DNA of 64,000 nt from Anoxybacillus amylolyticus (lineage in GTDB: Bacteria > Bacillota > Bacilli > Bacillales > Anoxybacillaceae), in NCBI RefSeq assembly GCF_001634285.1, contig NZ_CP015438.1, forward strand, positions 1,376,001 through 1,440,000, given 5' to 3'. Both the position numbers and the translations under genes were made by a program. Each line of letters opens with the position of its first letter. Within the stretch, counting starts at the first letter, position 1. Below the pieces are notes generated by a model. It searched no databases. It worked only from the letters and a program-made list of their open reading frames with translations, and was not told where the DNA came from. Positions 1-14,623 of the stretch are shown in pieces.

Positions 1-229
1 ACGCGAAGAACGATTGTTTGGCGTAGCGCTTGGCTTGATGCTCGGCGGAGCGATCGGGAATTTTATTGACCGGCTCATTCGCAAAGAAGTCGTCGATTTT
101 ATTCATACGTATATTGGCACATACAATTTTCCGATTTTTAATATTGCCGATTCTGCTTTATGCATTGGCGTAGCGCTCGTCTTTCTCCAAACGTTTATGA
201 TGAGTGCGAAAGAGAAGGAGAATGAATAA
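1..229 (+). CDS. lspA: Lipoprotein signal peptidase (signal peptidase II), C-terminal part
   Basis: This is the 3' end of a gene that begins before the window; the reading frame is open from base 2. LspA is a polytopic membrane aspartyl protease that removes signal peptides from diacylglyceryl-modified prolipoproteins. The visible part carries both catalytic-aspartate regions, GNFIDR and FNIADSAL, and a last hydrophobic segment ([12 protein letters not shown]) before a charged tail. The TAA stop shares one base with the ATG of the following pseudouridine synthase gene, so the two are translationally close, as in B. subtilis (lspA-ylyB). Confidence 0.93.
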   Translation, partial: REERLFGVALGLMLGGAIGNFIDRLIRKEVVDFIHTYIGTYNFPIFNIADSALCIGVALVFLQTFMMSAKEKENE

Positions 230-1140
230 TGGATGTAGTCACGTTTCAGATTGAGGAAGCATACGACCGCGAGCGAATTGACAAAGTCATTGCCGCTTTA
301 AACGAAGAATGGTCGCGCTCGCAAGTACAACAATGGCTGAAAGACGGTTTAGTGACGGTGGATGGAAAAGTGGTAAAGGCGAACTATAAATGTTCGGCTG
401 GCGACGAGGTAACGATTACGCTGCCAGAGCCAGAGCCGCTCGATGTAGAACCGGAAGAAATGATTCTGGACATTTATTATGAAGATGCAGACGTTCTCGT
501 CGTCAACAAGCCGCGTGGGATGGTTGTCCATCCAGCGCCAGGACATATGCGCGGAACGCTCGTGAACGGATTGCTTGCCCACTGTAAAGATTTATCAGGG
601 ATTAACGGCGTTTTGCGTCCTGGAATCGTCCATCGAATTGACAAAGATACGTCCGGATTATTAATGGTCGCAAAAAACGATATGGCGCACGAGTCGCTTG
701 TTAATCAGCTCGTTCACAAAACAGTGACGCGTAAATATAAAGCGATTGTTCATGGCGTCATTCCGCACGATTACGGCACGATTGACGCGCCGATTGGCCG
801 CGACAAACACGACCGGCAAAGTATGGCAGTGGTGGAAGATGGGAAAGAAGCGGTTACGCACTTTCGCGTGCTAGAGCGATTTTTGGACTATACATTTATT
901 GAATGCCAACTGGAAACAGGAAGGACGCATCAAATTCGCGTCCATATGAAATATATCGGCTATCCGCTTGCAGGGGACCCGAAATACGGACCGAAAAGGA
1001 CGCTGCCGATTGATGGCCAAGCGCTGCATGCAGGCATCTTAGGGTTTCGTCATCCGCGCACGGGAGAATATTTGGAGTTTGAAGCACCGCTTCCACAAGA
1101 GTTTGAACAATTGCTCGATTTGTTACGAAATAATCGTTGA
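229..1140 (+). CDS. rluD: 23S rRNA pseudouridine synthase, RluA/RluD family (YlyB-like)
   Basis: This 303-residue protein should isomerise specific uridines in 23S rRNA to pseudouridine. An N-terminal S4-type RNA-binding segment (about residues 10-80, with WSRSQVQQWLKDG) precedes the RluA catalytic domain. The motif HRIDKDTSG at about 135-143 contains the presumed catalytic Asp138, and GRTHQIRVHM follows in the C-terminal half. The length is normal for the family. The start overlaps the lspA stop by one base. In B. subtilis the same gene (ylyB) sits between lspA and pyrR. Which uridines are modified cannot be read from the sequence. Confidence 0.92.
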   Translation: MDVVTFQIEEAYDRERIDKVIAALNEEWSRSQVQQWLKDGLVTVDGKVVKANYKCSAGDEVTITLPEPEPLDVEPEEMILDIYYEDADVLVVNKPRGMVVHPAPGHMRGTLVNGLLAHCKDLSGINGVLRPGIVHRIDKDTSGLLMVAKNDMAHESLVNQLVHKTVTRKYKAIVHGVIPHDYGTIDAPIGRDKHDRQSMAVVEDGKEAVTHFRVLERFLDYTFIECQLETGRTHQIRVHMKYIGYPLAGDPKYGPKRTLPIDGQALHAGILGFRHPRTGEYLEFEAPLPQEFEQLLDLLRNNR

Positions 1141-1165
1141 CAAACAATAAAGCGACACGTACAAT
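1137..1165 (+). promoter_or_regulatory. SigA-type promoter of the pyr operon
   Basis: A perfect -35 TTGACA (1137-1142) is followed by a 17-base spacer and a -10 TACAAT (1160-1165). It overlaps the rluD stop codon and lies just before the first PyrR attenuator, so it is the natural start point for the pyr transcript. Confidence 0.85.
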
Positions 1166-1169
1166 AAAC

Positions 1170-1827
<658 letters not shown>

Positions 1828-1839
1828 CGAAACACCCTT

Positions 1840-1920
1840 TTTAAAGGCAGTCCTGCGAGGCTGACAAAGGGGGGAGATTTATCATACCCTCTTTGTGCCT
1901 TGCGCGAAGAGGGTTTTTAT
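1840..1920 (+). promoter_or_regulatory. PyrR-responsive attenuator 2 (pyrR-pyrP)
   Basis: The binding-loop core CAGTCCTGCGAGGCTG lies at 1848-1863. It is followed by a terminator hairpin with arms ACCCTCTT and AAGAGGGT and a T run (1886-1918). The layout matches attenuator 1 and lies between pyrR and pyrP, as in other Bacillaceae. Confidence 0.9.
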
Positions 1921-1938
1921 TATGGAGGAGGAAAAACG

Positions 1939-3240
1939 ATGAACAAACCAGTATTGGATATTAAAGATGTACCTTCACCGTTGCAATGGGTAACCTTAAG
2001 CTTGCAACATTTATTCGCGATGTTTGGCGCAACGATTTTAGTCCCATATCTTGTCGGATTAAGTCCTGCGATGGCGCTCATTTCGAGCGGTCTTGGCACG
2101 CTTGCCTTTTTAATTATCACGAAATGGCAAGTGCCGGCCTATCTCGGCTCCTCGTTTGCGTTCATCTCGCCGATTATTGCCGCGAAAGCAGCTGGAGGAC
2201 CTGGAGCAGCGATGATTGGCAGCTTTCTCGCTGGACTGGTATACGGCGTAGTAGCGCTCATTATTAAAAAGGCAGGCTACCGCTGGATTATGAGCTTATT
2301 GCCGCCAGTTGTCGTCGGCCCAGTCATTATCGTCATCGGCTTAGGGTTAGCGAACGTCGCAGTTGGCATGGCGATGAACGGACCGGATGGGAAATATAAC
2401 CTTACGTATTTTTCTGTAGCGCTTGTAACGCTTGCTGCAACAATTATCTGCTCGATTTTCTCGCGCGGCTTGTTTAGCTTAGTACCAGTATTAGCAGGAA
2501 TTATCGTCGGGTATGTATATGCACTAATCATCGGCGTTGTCGATTTATCGAAAGTAGCAAAAGCAAAACTGTTTGAAATGCCAGACTTCTTGTTGCCAGG
2601 CATCGACTACCCGATTCACCTTACGGGGCAAATCGTCCTTCTTATGGTGCCGGTCGCTGTTGTAACACTGTCTGAGCATATCGGTCACCAGCTTGTGTTA
2701 AGCAAAGTTGTTGGTCGCGATTATATTAAAAATCCTGGGTTACATCGCTCCATTTTAGGTGACGGCACAGCGACAATGATTTCGGCGTTAATCGGCGGAC
2801 CGCCAAAAACGACGTATGGGGAAAATATCGGCGTGTTAGCCATTACGCGCGTCTATAGCGTGTACGTGTTGGCAGGCGCGGCGGTGTTAGCGATTATCTT
2901 CGGGTTTGTCGGTAAAATTACTGCTCTCATCAGCTCGATTCCGACACCGGTCATGGGCGGTGTATCGATTCTTCTCTTCGGGATTATCGCTTCTTCCGGG
3001 TTACGGATGCTTGTGGACAGTAAAGTAGATTTCGGCGACAAACGAAACTTAGTGATTTCGTCTGTTATTCTCGTCATCGGTATCGGCGGCGCGATTTTAA
3101 AAGTGTCAGAAACGTTCCAAATTCAAGGAATGGCACTTGCCGCGATTATCGGGGTCATCTTAAACTTAATCTTGCCTGGCCGTCCGCCAGTAAACGAAAA
3201 CATGTTTGAACTAGAAGAGAATAATGACCATGTAGCGTAA
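1939..3240 (+). CDS. pyrP: Uracil permease
   Basis: PyrP (433 aa) is an NCS2-family membrane transporter that imports uracil for salvage. The protein is hydrophobic almost throughout, consistent with the usual 12-14 transmembrane segments. It carries the family motifs around SEHIGHQ (about residue 244) and GPPKTTYGENIG (about 287-299), which line the substrate site. The ATG at 1939 follows GGAGGAGG; an upstream in-frame start would overlap attenuator 2. Its place between two PyrR attenuators ties uptake to the pyrimidine state. Confidence 0.95.
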   Translation: MNKPVLDIKDVPSPLQWVTLSLQHLFAMFGATILVPYLVGLSPAMALISSGLGTLAFLIITKWQVPAYLGSSFAFISPIIAAKAAGGPGAAMIGSFLAGLVYGVVALIIKKAGYRWIMSLLPPVVVGPVIIVIGLGLANVAVGMAMNGPDGKYNLTYFSVALVTLAATIICSIFSRGLFSLVPVLAGIIVGYVYALIIGVVDLSKVAKAKLFEMPDFLLPGIDYPIHLTGQIVLLMVPVAVVTLSEHIGHQLVLSKVVGRDYIKNPGLHRSILGDGTATMISALIGGPPKTTYGENIGVLAITRVYSVYVLAGAAVLAIIFGFVGKITALISSIPTPVMGGVSILLFGIIASSGLRMLVDSKVDFGDKRNLVISSVILVIGIGGAILKVSETFQIQGMALAAIIGVILNLILPGRPPVNENMFELEENNDHVA

Positions 3241-3249
3241 CATCACCTT

Positions 3250-3394
3250 TTAATTAAGTCCCGCGAGACTTAAAAGGGTGTTCCTGTTCGCGTAAAAAGG
3301 AAAAACCGAATGCGAAAAGCGGTTTCTTTTCCTACACCTTTTTACGCCCAAAAACGGTGCAGCACCCTGTCGGTTAGGCAGGGTGCTTTTTTTG
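3250..3394 (+). promoter_or_regulatory. PyrR-responsive attenuator 3 (pyrP-pyrB) with nested antiterminator hairpin
   Basis: A PyrR loop core AGTCCCGCGAGACT sits at 3257-3270. A long nested hairpin follows (outer arms GCGTAAAAAGG near 3290 and CCTTTTTACGC near 3340, inner arms AACCG/CGGTT), which is the likely antiterminator. The terminator has arms AGCACCCTG and CAGGGTGCT with a T run at 3361-3393. The binding loop is more symmetric than in the first two attenuators. Confidence 0.88.
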
Positions 3395-3424
3395 CAAACT
3401 AACCATACGGAAAGTCGCTTTTGA

Positions 3425-5629
<2,205 letters not shown>

Positions 5630-5633
<4 letters not shown>

Positions 5634-6724
5634 AGCGACAACTCATTTTAGAAGACGGGACATTTTTCGTCGGGGAAGCGTTTGGGAGCACAGAACAAAA
5701 GGTAGGAGAAGTTGTCTTTAATACAGGAATGACCGGCTATCAAGAAATTTTATCCGATCCATCGTATTGCGGACAAATTGTCACAATGACGTATCCGCTC
5801 ATCGGCAACTATGGCATTAATCGCGACGATTTTGAATCGATTGAACCATCGATTCATGGATTGATTGTAAAAGAGATATGCGATGCTCCTTCGAATTGGC
5901 GGAGTGAGATGACCCTTGATAAATATTTCAAAGAAAAAAAAATCCCCGGCTTAGCAGGCATTGATACACGTAAATTGACCCGCATTATCCGGCAATACGG
6001 TACGTTAAAAGGAATGATTTGCAATATGGATGTCGATGTGACGGAAGCAGTTATGTATTTGCAGAAAACAGAATTCCCACGTGATCAAGTAAAACGGGTG
6101 TCGACGAAAAGTGCTTATCCAAGCCCAGGTCGCGGCCATCGGGTCGTTTTAATTGATTTTGGCATGAAGCACGGCATTTTGCGCGAATTAAATAAGCGAG
6201 ACTGCGATGTCATCGTTCTCCCGTACAATGCGACTGCCCAAGACGTATTGCGCTTGCATCCAGATGGTGTCATGTTATCGAACGGACCAGGAGACCCGAA
6301 AGATGTGCCGGAAGCGATTGATATGATTCAAGGCGTTCTTGGACGCGTTCCGCTCTTTGGCATTTGCCTTGGTCATCAGTTGTTTGCGCTCGCTTGTGGG
6401 GCGGATACGGAGAAAATGAAATTTGGCCATCGCGGTTCGAACCACCCGGTCAAACATTTGGCGACCGGAAAAGTGGCGATTACGTCGCAAAACCATGGCT
6501 ATACGGTCAACGCGGAGTCATTGCGAAATACCCGTTTAGAAGTGACGCACGTTGCGTTGAACGACGGAACGATTGAAGGGCTTCGGCACCTCGATGTTCC
6601 GGCGTTTACGGTGCAATACCATCCGGAAGCTTCGCCAGGGCCGGAAGATGCGAACGGCTTGTTTGATGAATTTATGGCGATGATTGAACAGTTTAAAAAA
6701 GAAGGGGAGATCGTCCATGCCTAA
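5630..6724 (+). CDS. pyrAA: Carbamoyl-phosphate synthase, pyrimidine-specific small (glutaminase) subunit
   Basis: PyrAA (364 aa) hydrolyses glutamine and passes ammonia to PyrAB. The N-terminal CPSase small-subunit domain is followed by a class I glutamine amidotransferase domain with SNGPGDPKD, the nucleophile motif GICLGHQ (Cys246) and the His/Glu motif [10 protein letters not shown] near the C terminus. The ATG overlaps the pyrC stop by four bases; a longer upstream frame inside pyrC is not needed. It forms a heterodimer with the next gene product. Confidence 0.96.
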
Positions 6725-9700
6725 ACGTCAAGATATCGAAACGATTCTCGTCATCGGTTCTGGTCCGATTGTGATCGGGCAAGCAGCGGAATTTGACTAC
6801 GCCGGAACGCAAGCGTGTCTGGCGCTGAAAGAAGAAGGATACAAAGTCATTTTAGTCAACTCTAATCCGGCGACGATTATGACCGATACGGAAATTGCCG
6901 ACAAAGTCTATATGGAGCCGTTGACGCTTGAGTTTGTTTCCCGCATTATCCGCAAGGAGCGGCCGGATGCGATTTTGCCGACGCTTGGCGGCCAGACGGG
7001 GCTGAATTTAGCCGTTGAGTTGGCGAAAGCGGGCATACTTGAAGAATGCGGAGTAGAAATTCTCGGGACGAAATTAGAAGCGATTGAAAAAGCGGAAGAC
7101 CGCGAATTGTTCCGCGCCTTGATGAATGAATTAGGCGAGCCAGTCCCGGAAAGTGAAATTATTCATAGCTTAGAAGAAGCATACGGGTTTGTAGAAAAAG
7201 TCGGCTATCCGGTCATCGTTCGTCCGGCGTTTACGCTCGGCGGAACAGGGGGGGGCATTTGTACGAACGAAGAAGAGTTGATCGAGATTGTTTCGAGCGG
7301 TTTAAAATTAAGCCCTGTTCACCAATGTTTGCTAGAAAAAAGCATTGCGGGCTATAAAGAAATTGAGTATGAAGTAATGCGCGACTCAAACGATAATGCG
7401 ATTGTCGTATGTAATATGGAAAATATCGATCCTGTCGGCATTCATACAGGCGATTCGATCGTCGTCGCACCGAGTCAAACGTTAAGCGACCGCGAATATC
7501 AATTGTTGCGCAATGCGTCGTTGCGCATTATTCGTGCGCTTGGCATTGAAGGAGGTTGTAACGTCCAGCTTGCACTTGATCCGCATAGTTTTCATTACTA
7601 TGTTATTGAAGTGAATCCACGCGTTAGCCGTTCTTCTGCGCTTGCGTCAAAGGCGACTGGCTATCCGATTGCCAAGCTTGCCGCAAAAATTGCTGTTGGG
7701 TTGACGCTTGATGAAATGATCAATCCAGTGACTGGCAAAACGTATGCTTGCTTTGAACCAGCGCTTGACTATGTGGTGACAAAAATTCCGCGCTTTCCGT
7801 TTGATAAATTTGAGTCCGCCAACCGTCATCTCGGTACACAAATGAAAGCGACCGGCGAGGTAATGGCGATCGGCCGGACGTTTGAAGAGTCGTTGCTGAA
7901 AGCGGTGCGTTCGTTGGAAACGAATGTGTACCATCTTGACATAAAAGGCGATGTGAGCGCGGAGTTGCTCGAAAAACGCATTCGCAAAGCAGGCGATGAG
8001 CGGCTGTTTTACATCGCGGAAGCGTTTCGTCGCGGTATTTCTATCGAACAAATTCACGAATGGAGCCAAATCGACCGCTTCTTTTTAACAAAAATTGCCC
8101 GTATCGTTCAATACGAGGCGGTTGTCCGCGAACACGTTGGCGACATCGGCATGTTGCGGAAGGCGAAACAAATGGGCTTTTCCGATGTGGCGATTGCGAA
8201 ACTTTGGAACATGAATGAACGCGATGTGTATCATATGCGTAAACAAGCCGGCATCGTCCCTGTTTACAAGATGGTTGATACGTGCGCGGCTGAGTTTGAG
8301 TCAGAAACGCCATATTACTATAGCACGTATGAAGACGAAAACGAATCAATCGTCACTCCTCGCGAAAGCGTCGTCGTTCTTGGGTCCGGTCCGATTCGCA
8401 TCGGGCAAGGCATCGAATTTGACTACGCGACCGTTCACTCGGTTTGGGCGATTAAAGAAGCGGGATATGAAGCAATTATTATTAACAACAATCCGGAAAC
8501 GGTATCGACCGACTTTAGCATTTCCGACAAGTTGTATTTTGAGCCGTTAACGATCGAAGACGTGATGCACGTCATTGATTTAGAACAGCCGGTTGGTGTC
8601 ATTGTGCAATTTGGCGGCCAGACGGCGATTAACTTAGCGGCTGAACTGGCTGCGCGCGGTGTGCGCATTCTCGGCACATCACTCGAAGATTTAGACCGTG
8701 CGGAAAACCGCGATAAGTTTGAACAAACGTTGTCGCAATTAGGCATCCCGCAACCGAAAGGAAAAACGGCGTTTTCCGTTCGTGAGGCGGTGCGCATCGC
8801 CGAAGAAATCGGCTATCCGGTGCTCGTTCGCCCGTCGTATGTGCTCGGCGGCCGCGCGATGGAAATTGTATACAAAGAAGAAGAGCTGTTGCATTATATG
8901 GAAAACGCGGTGAAAGTGAATCCGCAGCATCCAGTGCTCATTGACCGATATTTAATCGGAAAAGAAATTGAAGTCGATGCGATCTCGGACGGAGAAACCG
9001 TATTTATTCCAGGCATTATGGAACATATTGAACGGGCGGGTGTTCACTCCGGCGACTCGATTGCTGTCTATCCGCCGCAGACGTTAACAAGTGATATTCA
9101 ACAAAAAATTGTCGATTACACGGTGAAGCTGGCGAGAGGGCTACGAATTGTCGGTTTGTTAAACATTCAGTTTGTGATGTATAAAAATGAAGTGTACGTG
9201 TTAGAAGTGAATCCACGCTCAAGTCGCACCGTTCCGTTTTTAAGCAAAATTACCGATGTTCCGATGGCGAATATCGCCACAAAAGTGATTTTAGGGGCAA
9301 AACTTGCGGATCTCGGTTACAAGACAGGGTTAAAGCCGGCAAGCGAAGGGGTATATGTAAAAGCACCGGTCTTCTCGTTTGCTAAACTTCGCAATGTCGA
9401 CATTTCGCTCGGGCCGGAAATGAAATCGACGGGCGAAGTGATCGGAAAAGATCAAACATTTGAAAAAGCGTTATACAAAGGGCTTGTTGCTTCCGGCATC
9501 CATATTCGTCCACACGGAGCCGTATTATTGACGGTTGCCGATAAAGATAAAGAAGAAGCGATTGAGTTAGCGCGCCGCTTCTACGAGATCGGCTATCAAC
9601 TATTGGCAACGAACGGAACGGCAGAAACGTTACGGGCGGCAAACATTCCAGTGACGGTTGTCAATAAAATTCATTCTGAGTCGCCGAACATTTTAGATAT

Positions 9701-9904
9701 CATTCGCCAAGGAAAAGCGCAAGTCGTCATCAATACCCTAACGAAAGGAAAACAGCCGGAAAGCGACGGCTTCCGCATTCGCCGCGAAGCAGTCGAAAAT
9801 GGTATTCCGTGCTTAACGTCGCTTGATACAGCAAAAGCAATGCTCTTAGTCATCGAATCGATGACGTTTTCAACGACGGCGATGTCGGAAAAGAAGGTGT
9901 ACGC

Positions 9905-9908
<4 letters not shown>
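6717..9908 (+). CDS. pyrAB: Carbamoyl-phosphate synthase, pyrimidine-specific large subunit
   Basis: PyrAB (1063 aa) makes carbamoyl phosphate from ammonia, bicarbonate and two ATP. It shows the duplicated architecture: two ATP-grasp halves with paired motifs [17 protein letters not shown] (near 16) and [16 protein letters not shown] (near 560), [11 protein letters not shown] and [10 protein letters not shown] glycine loops, an oligomerisation segment between them, and a C-terminal MGS-like allosteric domain from about residue 930. The start overlaps the pyrAA stop by eight bases. Length is normal. Confidence 0.97.
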
Positions 9909-12300
<2,392 letters not shown>

Positions 12301-12304
<4 letters not shown>

Positions 12305-12924
12305 AAAAGGAAGTGGCGACACAATTGTTACAAATCGGGGCGGTATCTTTGAATCCTAGCGCGCCATTTACATGGTCATCAGGGATGAAATCGCCAATTT
12401 ATTGCGATAATCGGTTGACGTTGGCGTATCCGGCGGTTAGAAGTGCGATTGCAGAGGAACTCACTGCGCTTATTCGGGCACACTTTCCAGATGTAGAAGT
12501 GATCGCTGGAACGGCAACTGCCGGCATTCCACATGCCGCATGGACGAGCGATCGTCTCAACTTGCCGATGTGTTACGTGCGCAGCCAAGCGAAAGGGCAC
12601 GGAAAAGGAAAACAGATTGAAGGAAAAGTCGAAGCAGGGCAAAAGGTTGTTGTCGTCGAAGATTTAATTTCGACCGGAGGAAGTTCATTAAACGCAGTGC
12701 GGGCGTTGCGCGAAGCAGGCTGTGAGGTGCTTGGTGTCGTTGCGATTTTTACATACGGGTTAGATAAAGGGAAACAAGCATTTCAAGAAGAACACATTCC
12801 TGTCTATACGCTGACTGATTATAATACCTTAATTGAAGCGGCAGTGGAGCTTGGAGTCGTTACTGAACAAGAGCTTGCGACATTGCGCGCTTGGCGGGAA
12901 CATCCAGAAACGTGGGGGCAATGA
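12301..12924 (+). CDS. pyrE: Orotate phosphoribosyltransferase
   Basis: PyrE (207 aa) joins orotate to PRPP to make OMP, the substrate of PyrF. The PRPP loop [14 protein letters not shown] lies at about 116-129. ATG at 12301 overlaps the pyrF stop (ATGA) and is preceded by GGAGGAGAG. It is the last gene of the operon. No clear intrinsic terminator follows, so pyr transcripts may run into the accessory region. Confidence 0.96.
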
Positions 12925-12975
12925 CTTATATTCGTCTCATGTTGTATAATGGAAGAAAAGAAAAGAGGGATGCAC

Positions 12976-13089
12976 ATGTCGTTGCCTCGCTTTTCGAACG
13001 TTTCGTATGAACAATACGTTGCTTTGCGGCAAAGCAGCGATGAGCGATTAGAGTACATTGACGGCACTGTTTATATGGATAATCATTAG
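12976..13089 (+). pseudogene. Remnant of a Uma2-family (PD-(D/E)XK-like) gene, cut by an IS
   Basis: A 37-codon opening begins MSLPRFSNVSYEQYVALR and continues SSDERLEYIDGTVYM, which resembles the start of Uma2-family putative endonucleases (DUF820) of roughly 190 residues. The frame then hits a TAG exactly where the IS4-family element begins, so at least four fifths of the gene is missing. AGAGGGATG precedes the start, and a TATAAT (12944-12949) suggests it once had its own promoter. The rest of the gene is not found on the far side of the IS. Confidence 0.6.
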
Positions 13090-13154
13090 CTTTGCATAAA
13101 AAAATTTTCGCTTTGTCAAGTAGCTGAAGACAAAAAAGGATGCAACAAATAAAA

Positions 13155-13213
13155 AAACTCCTTATAATTAGGAATGTTTCACACACAACCCAACACCTAA
13201 TTACAAGGAGGTT
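13155..13213 (+). promoter_or_regulatory. Hairpin sequestering the transposase ribosome binding site
   Basis: The arms AAACTCCTTATAATTAGG (13155-13172) and CCTAATTACAAGGAGGTTT (13196-13214) pair along about 18 bases with one mismatch and one bulge. The right arm contains the AAGGAGG Shine-Dalgarno of the transposase. Transcripts entering from outside would contain both arms and hide the ribosome site, a known strategy of IS10/IS50-type elements to avoid activation by read-through. Confidence 0.7.
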
Positions 13214-13218
13214 TCCTC

Positions 13219-14460
13219 ATGGATTGTATCACATTTCAAGCGCTTTGGAAAGAGCTCGATGTGCGTGTTTTTTCGAAACTAATCCCTATCATCGACGTAG
13301 ATAAATACATCAAAAAGCTGTCTGCGTATCGTTTTTTACAATTGTTGATTTTTGCGCAAATCAACGAAATCGACAGCTTGACAGCGATGGCGAAACACGT
13401 AAAAGACACGAAAGAGCTTCACACGGAATTGGAGTTGGATGCCATTAGTACGTCGCAACTATCAAGGAAGCTAAAACATCTTTCTCCATCGTTATTCGAG
13501 ACGATTTTCCATCATCTCGTACAGACGATTCAGCGTCAACTCCAAGCAACACCGACGGTGGAACAGATTCGTCGATTACACATTATTGATTCGACAACGA
13601 TGAGCATGTGCATCGGGCAATATCCGTGGGCAACGTTTCGGAAAATCAAAGCAGGCGTTCGCCTTCATTTGCGGGTGGTGGTGCAAAACGACATGACGAT
13701 TCCTGATCGAGGGGTTCTCCTTCCTGCCAAACACGCAGATCGAACACAAATGGAGGAACTCATCACCTACGATGAGGAAGCCATTTATTTATTCGATCGG
13801 GGATATGTCGATTACCAGCAGTTCGATCGATTGTGCGAAGAAGGAATTTCGTTCATCACCCGTTTGAAAGACAATGCGATTGTCGAAGTATGGAATGAAC
13901 AACGCCCAGATGACGAGTCGATGATGCGGGATCAAGAAGGGGTTCTTGGGACGAACAAGACGAAAATGAAACATCCCCTTCGCCTGATTCAAACGAAGGA
14001 CAGCGAAGGAACGGTCATTGTCTTAGTGACCAATTGTTTCGATCGATCCGCCAAGGAAATCGCAGATTTGTATCGCTGTCGGTGGAAAATTGAAACGTTT
14101 TTTAAATGGATGAAGCAACATTTACGAATCAAACGGTTTTGGGGAACGAGCGAGAACGCGGTGTATACGCAAATCTGGGTGGCACTCATCACTTACTGCT
14201 TGCAAGTCCTTCTACAAGTGAAAACAGGGTATAAGGGGACATGGTTAGAAGTGAAGCGAACAATCCGTCTGCTTCTTTTCCAGCCATTTTCGGAAGTGAT
14301 TCGCTCGTTGTTTCGGAAACCGTCTCGAAAATCGAAAGGAAGACGAACCTATCGCTGGGTAGAGGAGTTCGAACGGATAGAGCAACAATGGGTAGAGGGG
14401 GAGGTGGAGCATCTCGATGAATTAGAGTATGACCCTATCTTTCTTGCGCCGTGGAAATAG
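13219..14460 (+). CDS. IS4-family transposase (DUF4372 N-terminal type)
   Basis: This 413-residue DDE transposase appears intact. Its N-terminal part (FSKLIPIIDVDKYIKKLSAY..., about 15-60) resembles the DUF4372 domain of IS4 relatives. The catalytic triad is visible as IIDSTTMS (first Asp, near 120), YLFDRGYVDY (second Asp, near 195) and the YREK signature YRCRWKIETFFKWMK near 286-300 (Glu). ATG follows AAGGAGG at seven bases, but that site sits in a hairpin. The closest named IS cannot be decided by eye; IS5377-like elements of Geobacillus are candidates. Confidence 0.88.
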   Translation: MDCITFQALWKELDVRVFSKLIPIIDVDKYIKKLSAYRFLQLLIFAQINEIDSLTAMAKHVKDTKELHTELELDAISTSQLSRKLKHLSPSLFETIFHHLVQTIQRQLQATPTVEQIRRLHIIDSTTMSMCIGQYPWATFRKIKAGVRLHLRVVVQNDMTIPDRGVLLPAKHADRTQMEELITYDEEAIYLFDRGYVDYQQFDRLCEEGISFITRLKDNAIVEVWNEQRPDDESMMRDQEGVLGTNKTKMKHPLRLIQTKDSEGTVIVLVTNCFDRSAKEIADLYRCRWKIETFFKWMKQHLRIKRFWGTSENAVYTQIWVALITYCLQVLLQVKTGYKGTWLEVKRTIRLLLFQPFSEVIRSLFRKPSRKSKGRRTYRWVEEFERIEQQWVEGEVEHLDELEYDPIFLAPWK

Positions 14461-14487
14461 TAAGGGGTTGTAGAAAAATATGGATAT

Positions 14488-14525
14488 AGAATCATCACGG
14501 GGTGATCCGTCTTTTTTGTTTTTTT
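14488..14525 (+). terminator. Weak terminator-like hairpin after the transposase
   Basis: A short hairpin (ATCAC/GTGAT around 14494-14506) is followed by CCG and long T runs (14509-14525). The stem is short, so this is tentative. It would end the transposase transcript inside the IS. Confidence 0.35.
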
Positions 14526-14623
14526 GGAATACAGAATATTCCGTCTTATTAGTGTGCTGGCATACCCTATTGAAACGCAGAAATCTTGACATTTAGGTAA
14601 TGAAGTTTATGCAATGTTAGTGA

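Larger units (their letters stand above)
13090..14616 (+). mobile_element. IS4-family insertion sequence, about 1.53 kb, apparently complete
   Basis: The element encloses one transposase gene. Its ends are imperfect inverted repeats: the left end reads CTTTGCATAAA (13090-13100) with TGTCAAG about 20 bases in, and the right end read inward gives CATTGCATAAA (14606-14616) with TGTCAAG about 21 bases in. A TTAG tetranucleotide abuts both ends (13086-13089 and 14617-14620) and may be a short target duplication, though IS4 elements often make longer ones. The left flank is the Uma2 remnant and the right flank is the broken IS607 tnpA. Confidence 0.8.

Noticed and set aside
8041-8349. Overlapping antisense frames within pyrAB and similar long core genes
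   Set aside because: They are shadows of high-quality coding sequence, with no ribosome sites or family features.
12926-13186. A - strand frame covering the Uma2 remnant and the IS left end
   Set aside because: It spans the junction of two unrelated DNA pieces and has no start signal; the + strand reading is the conserved one.
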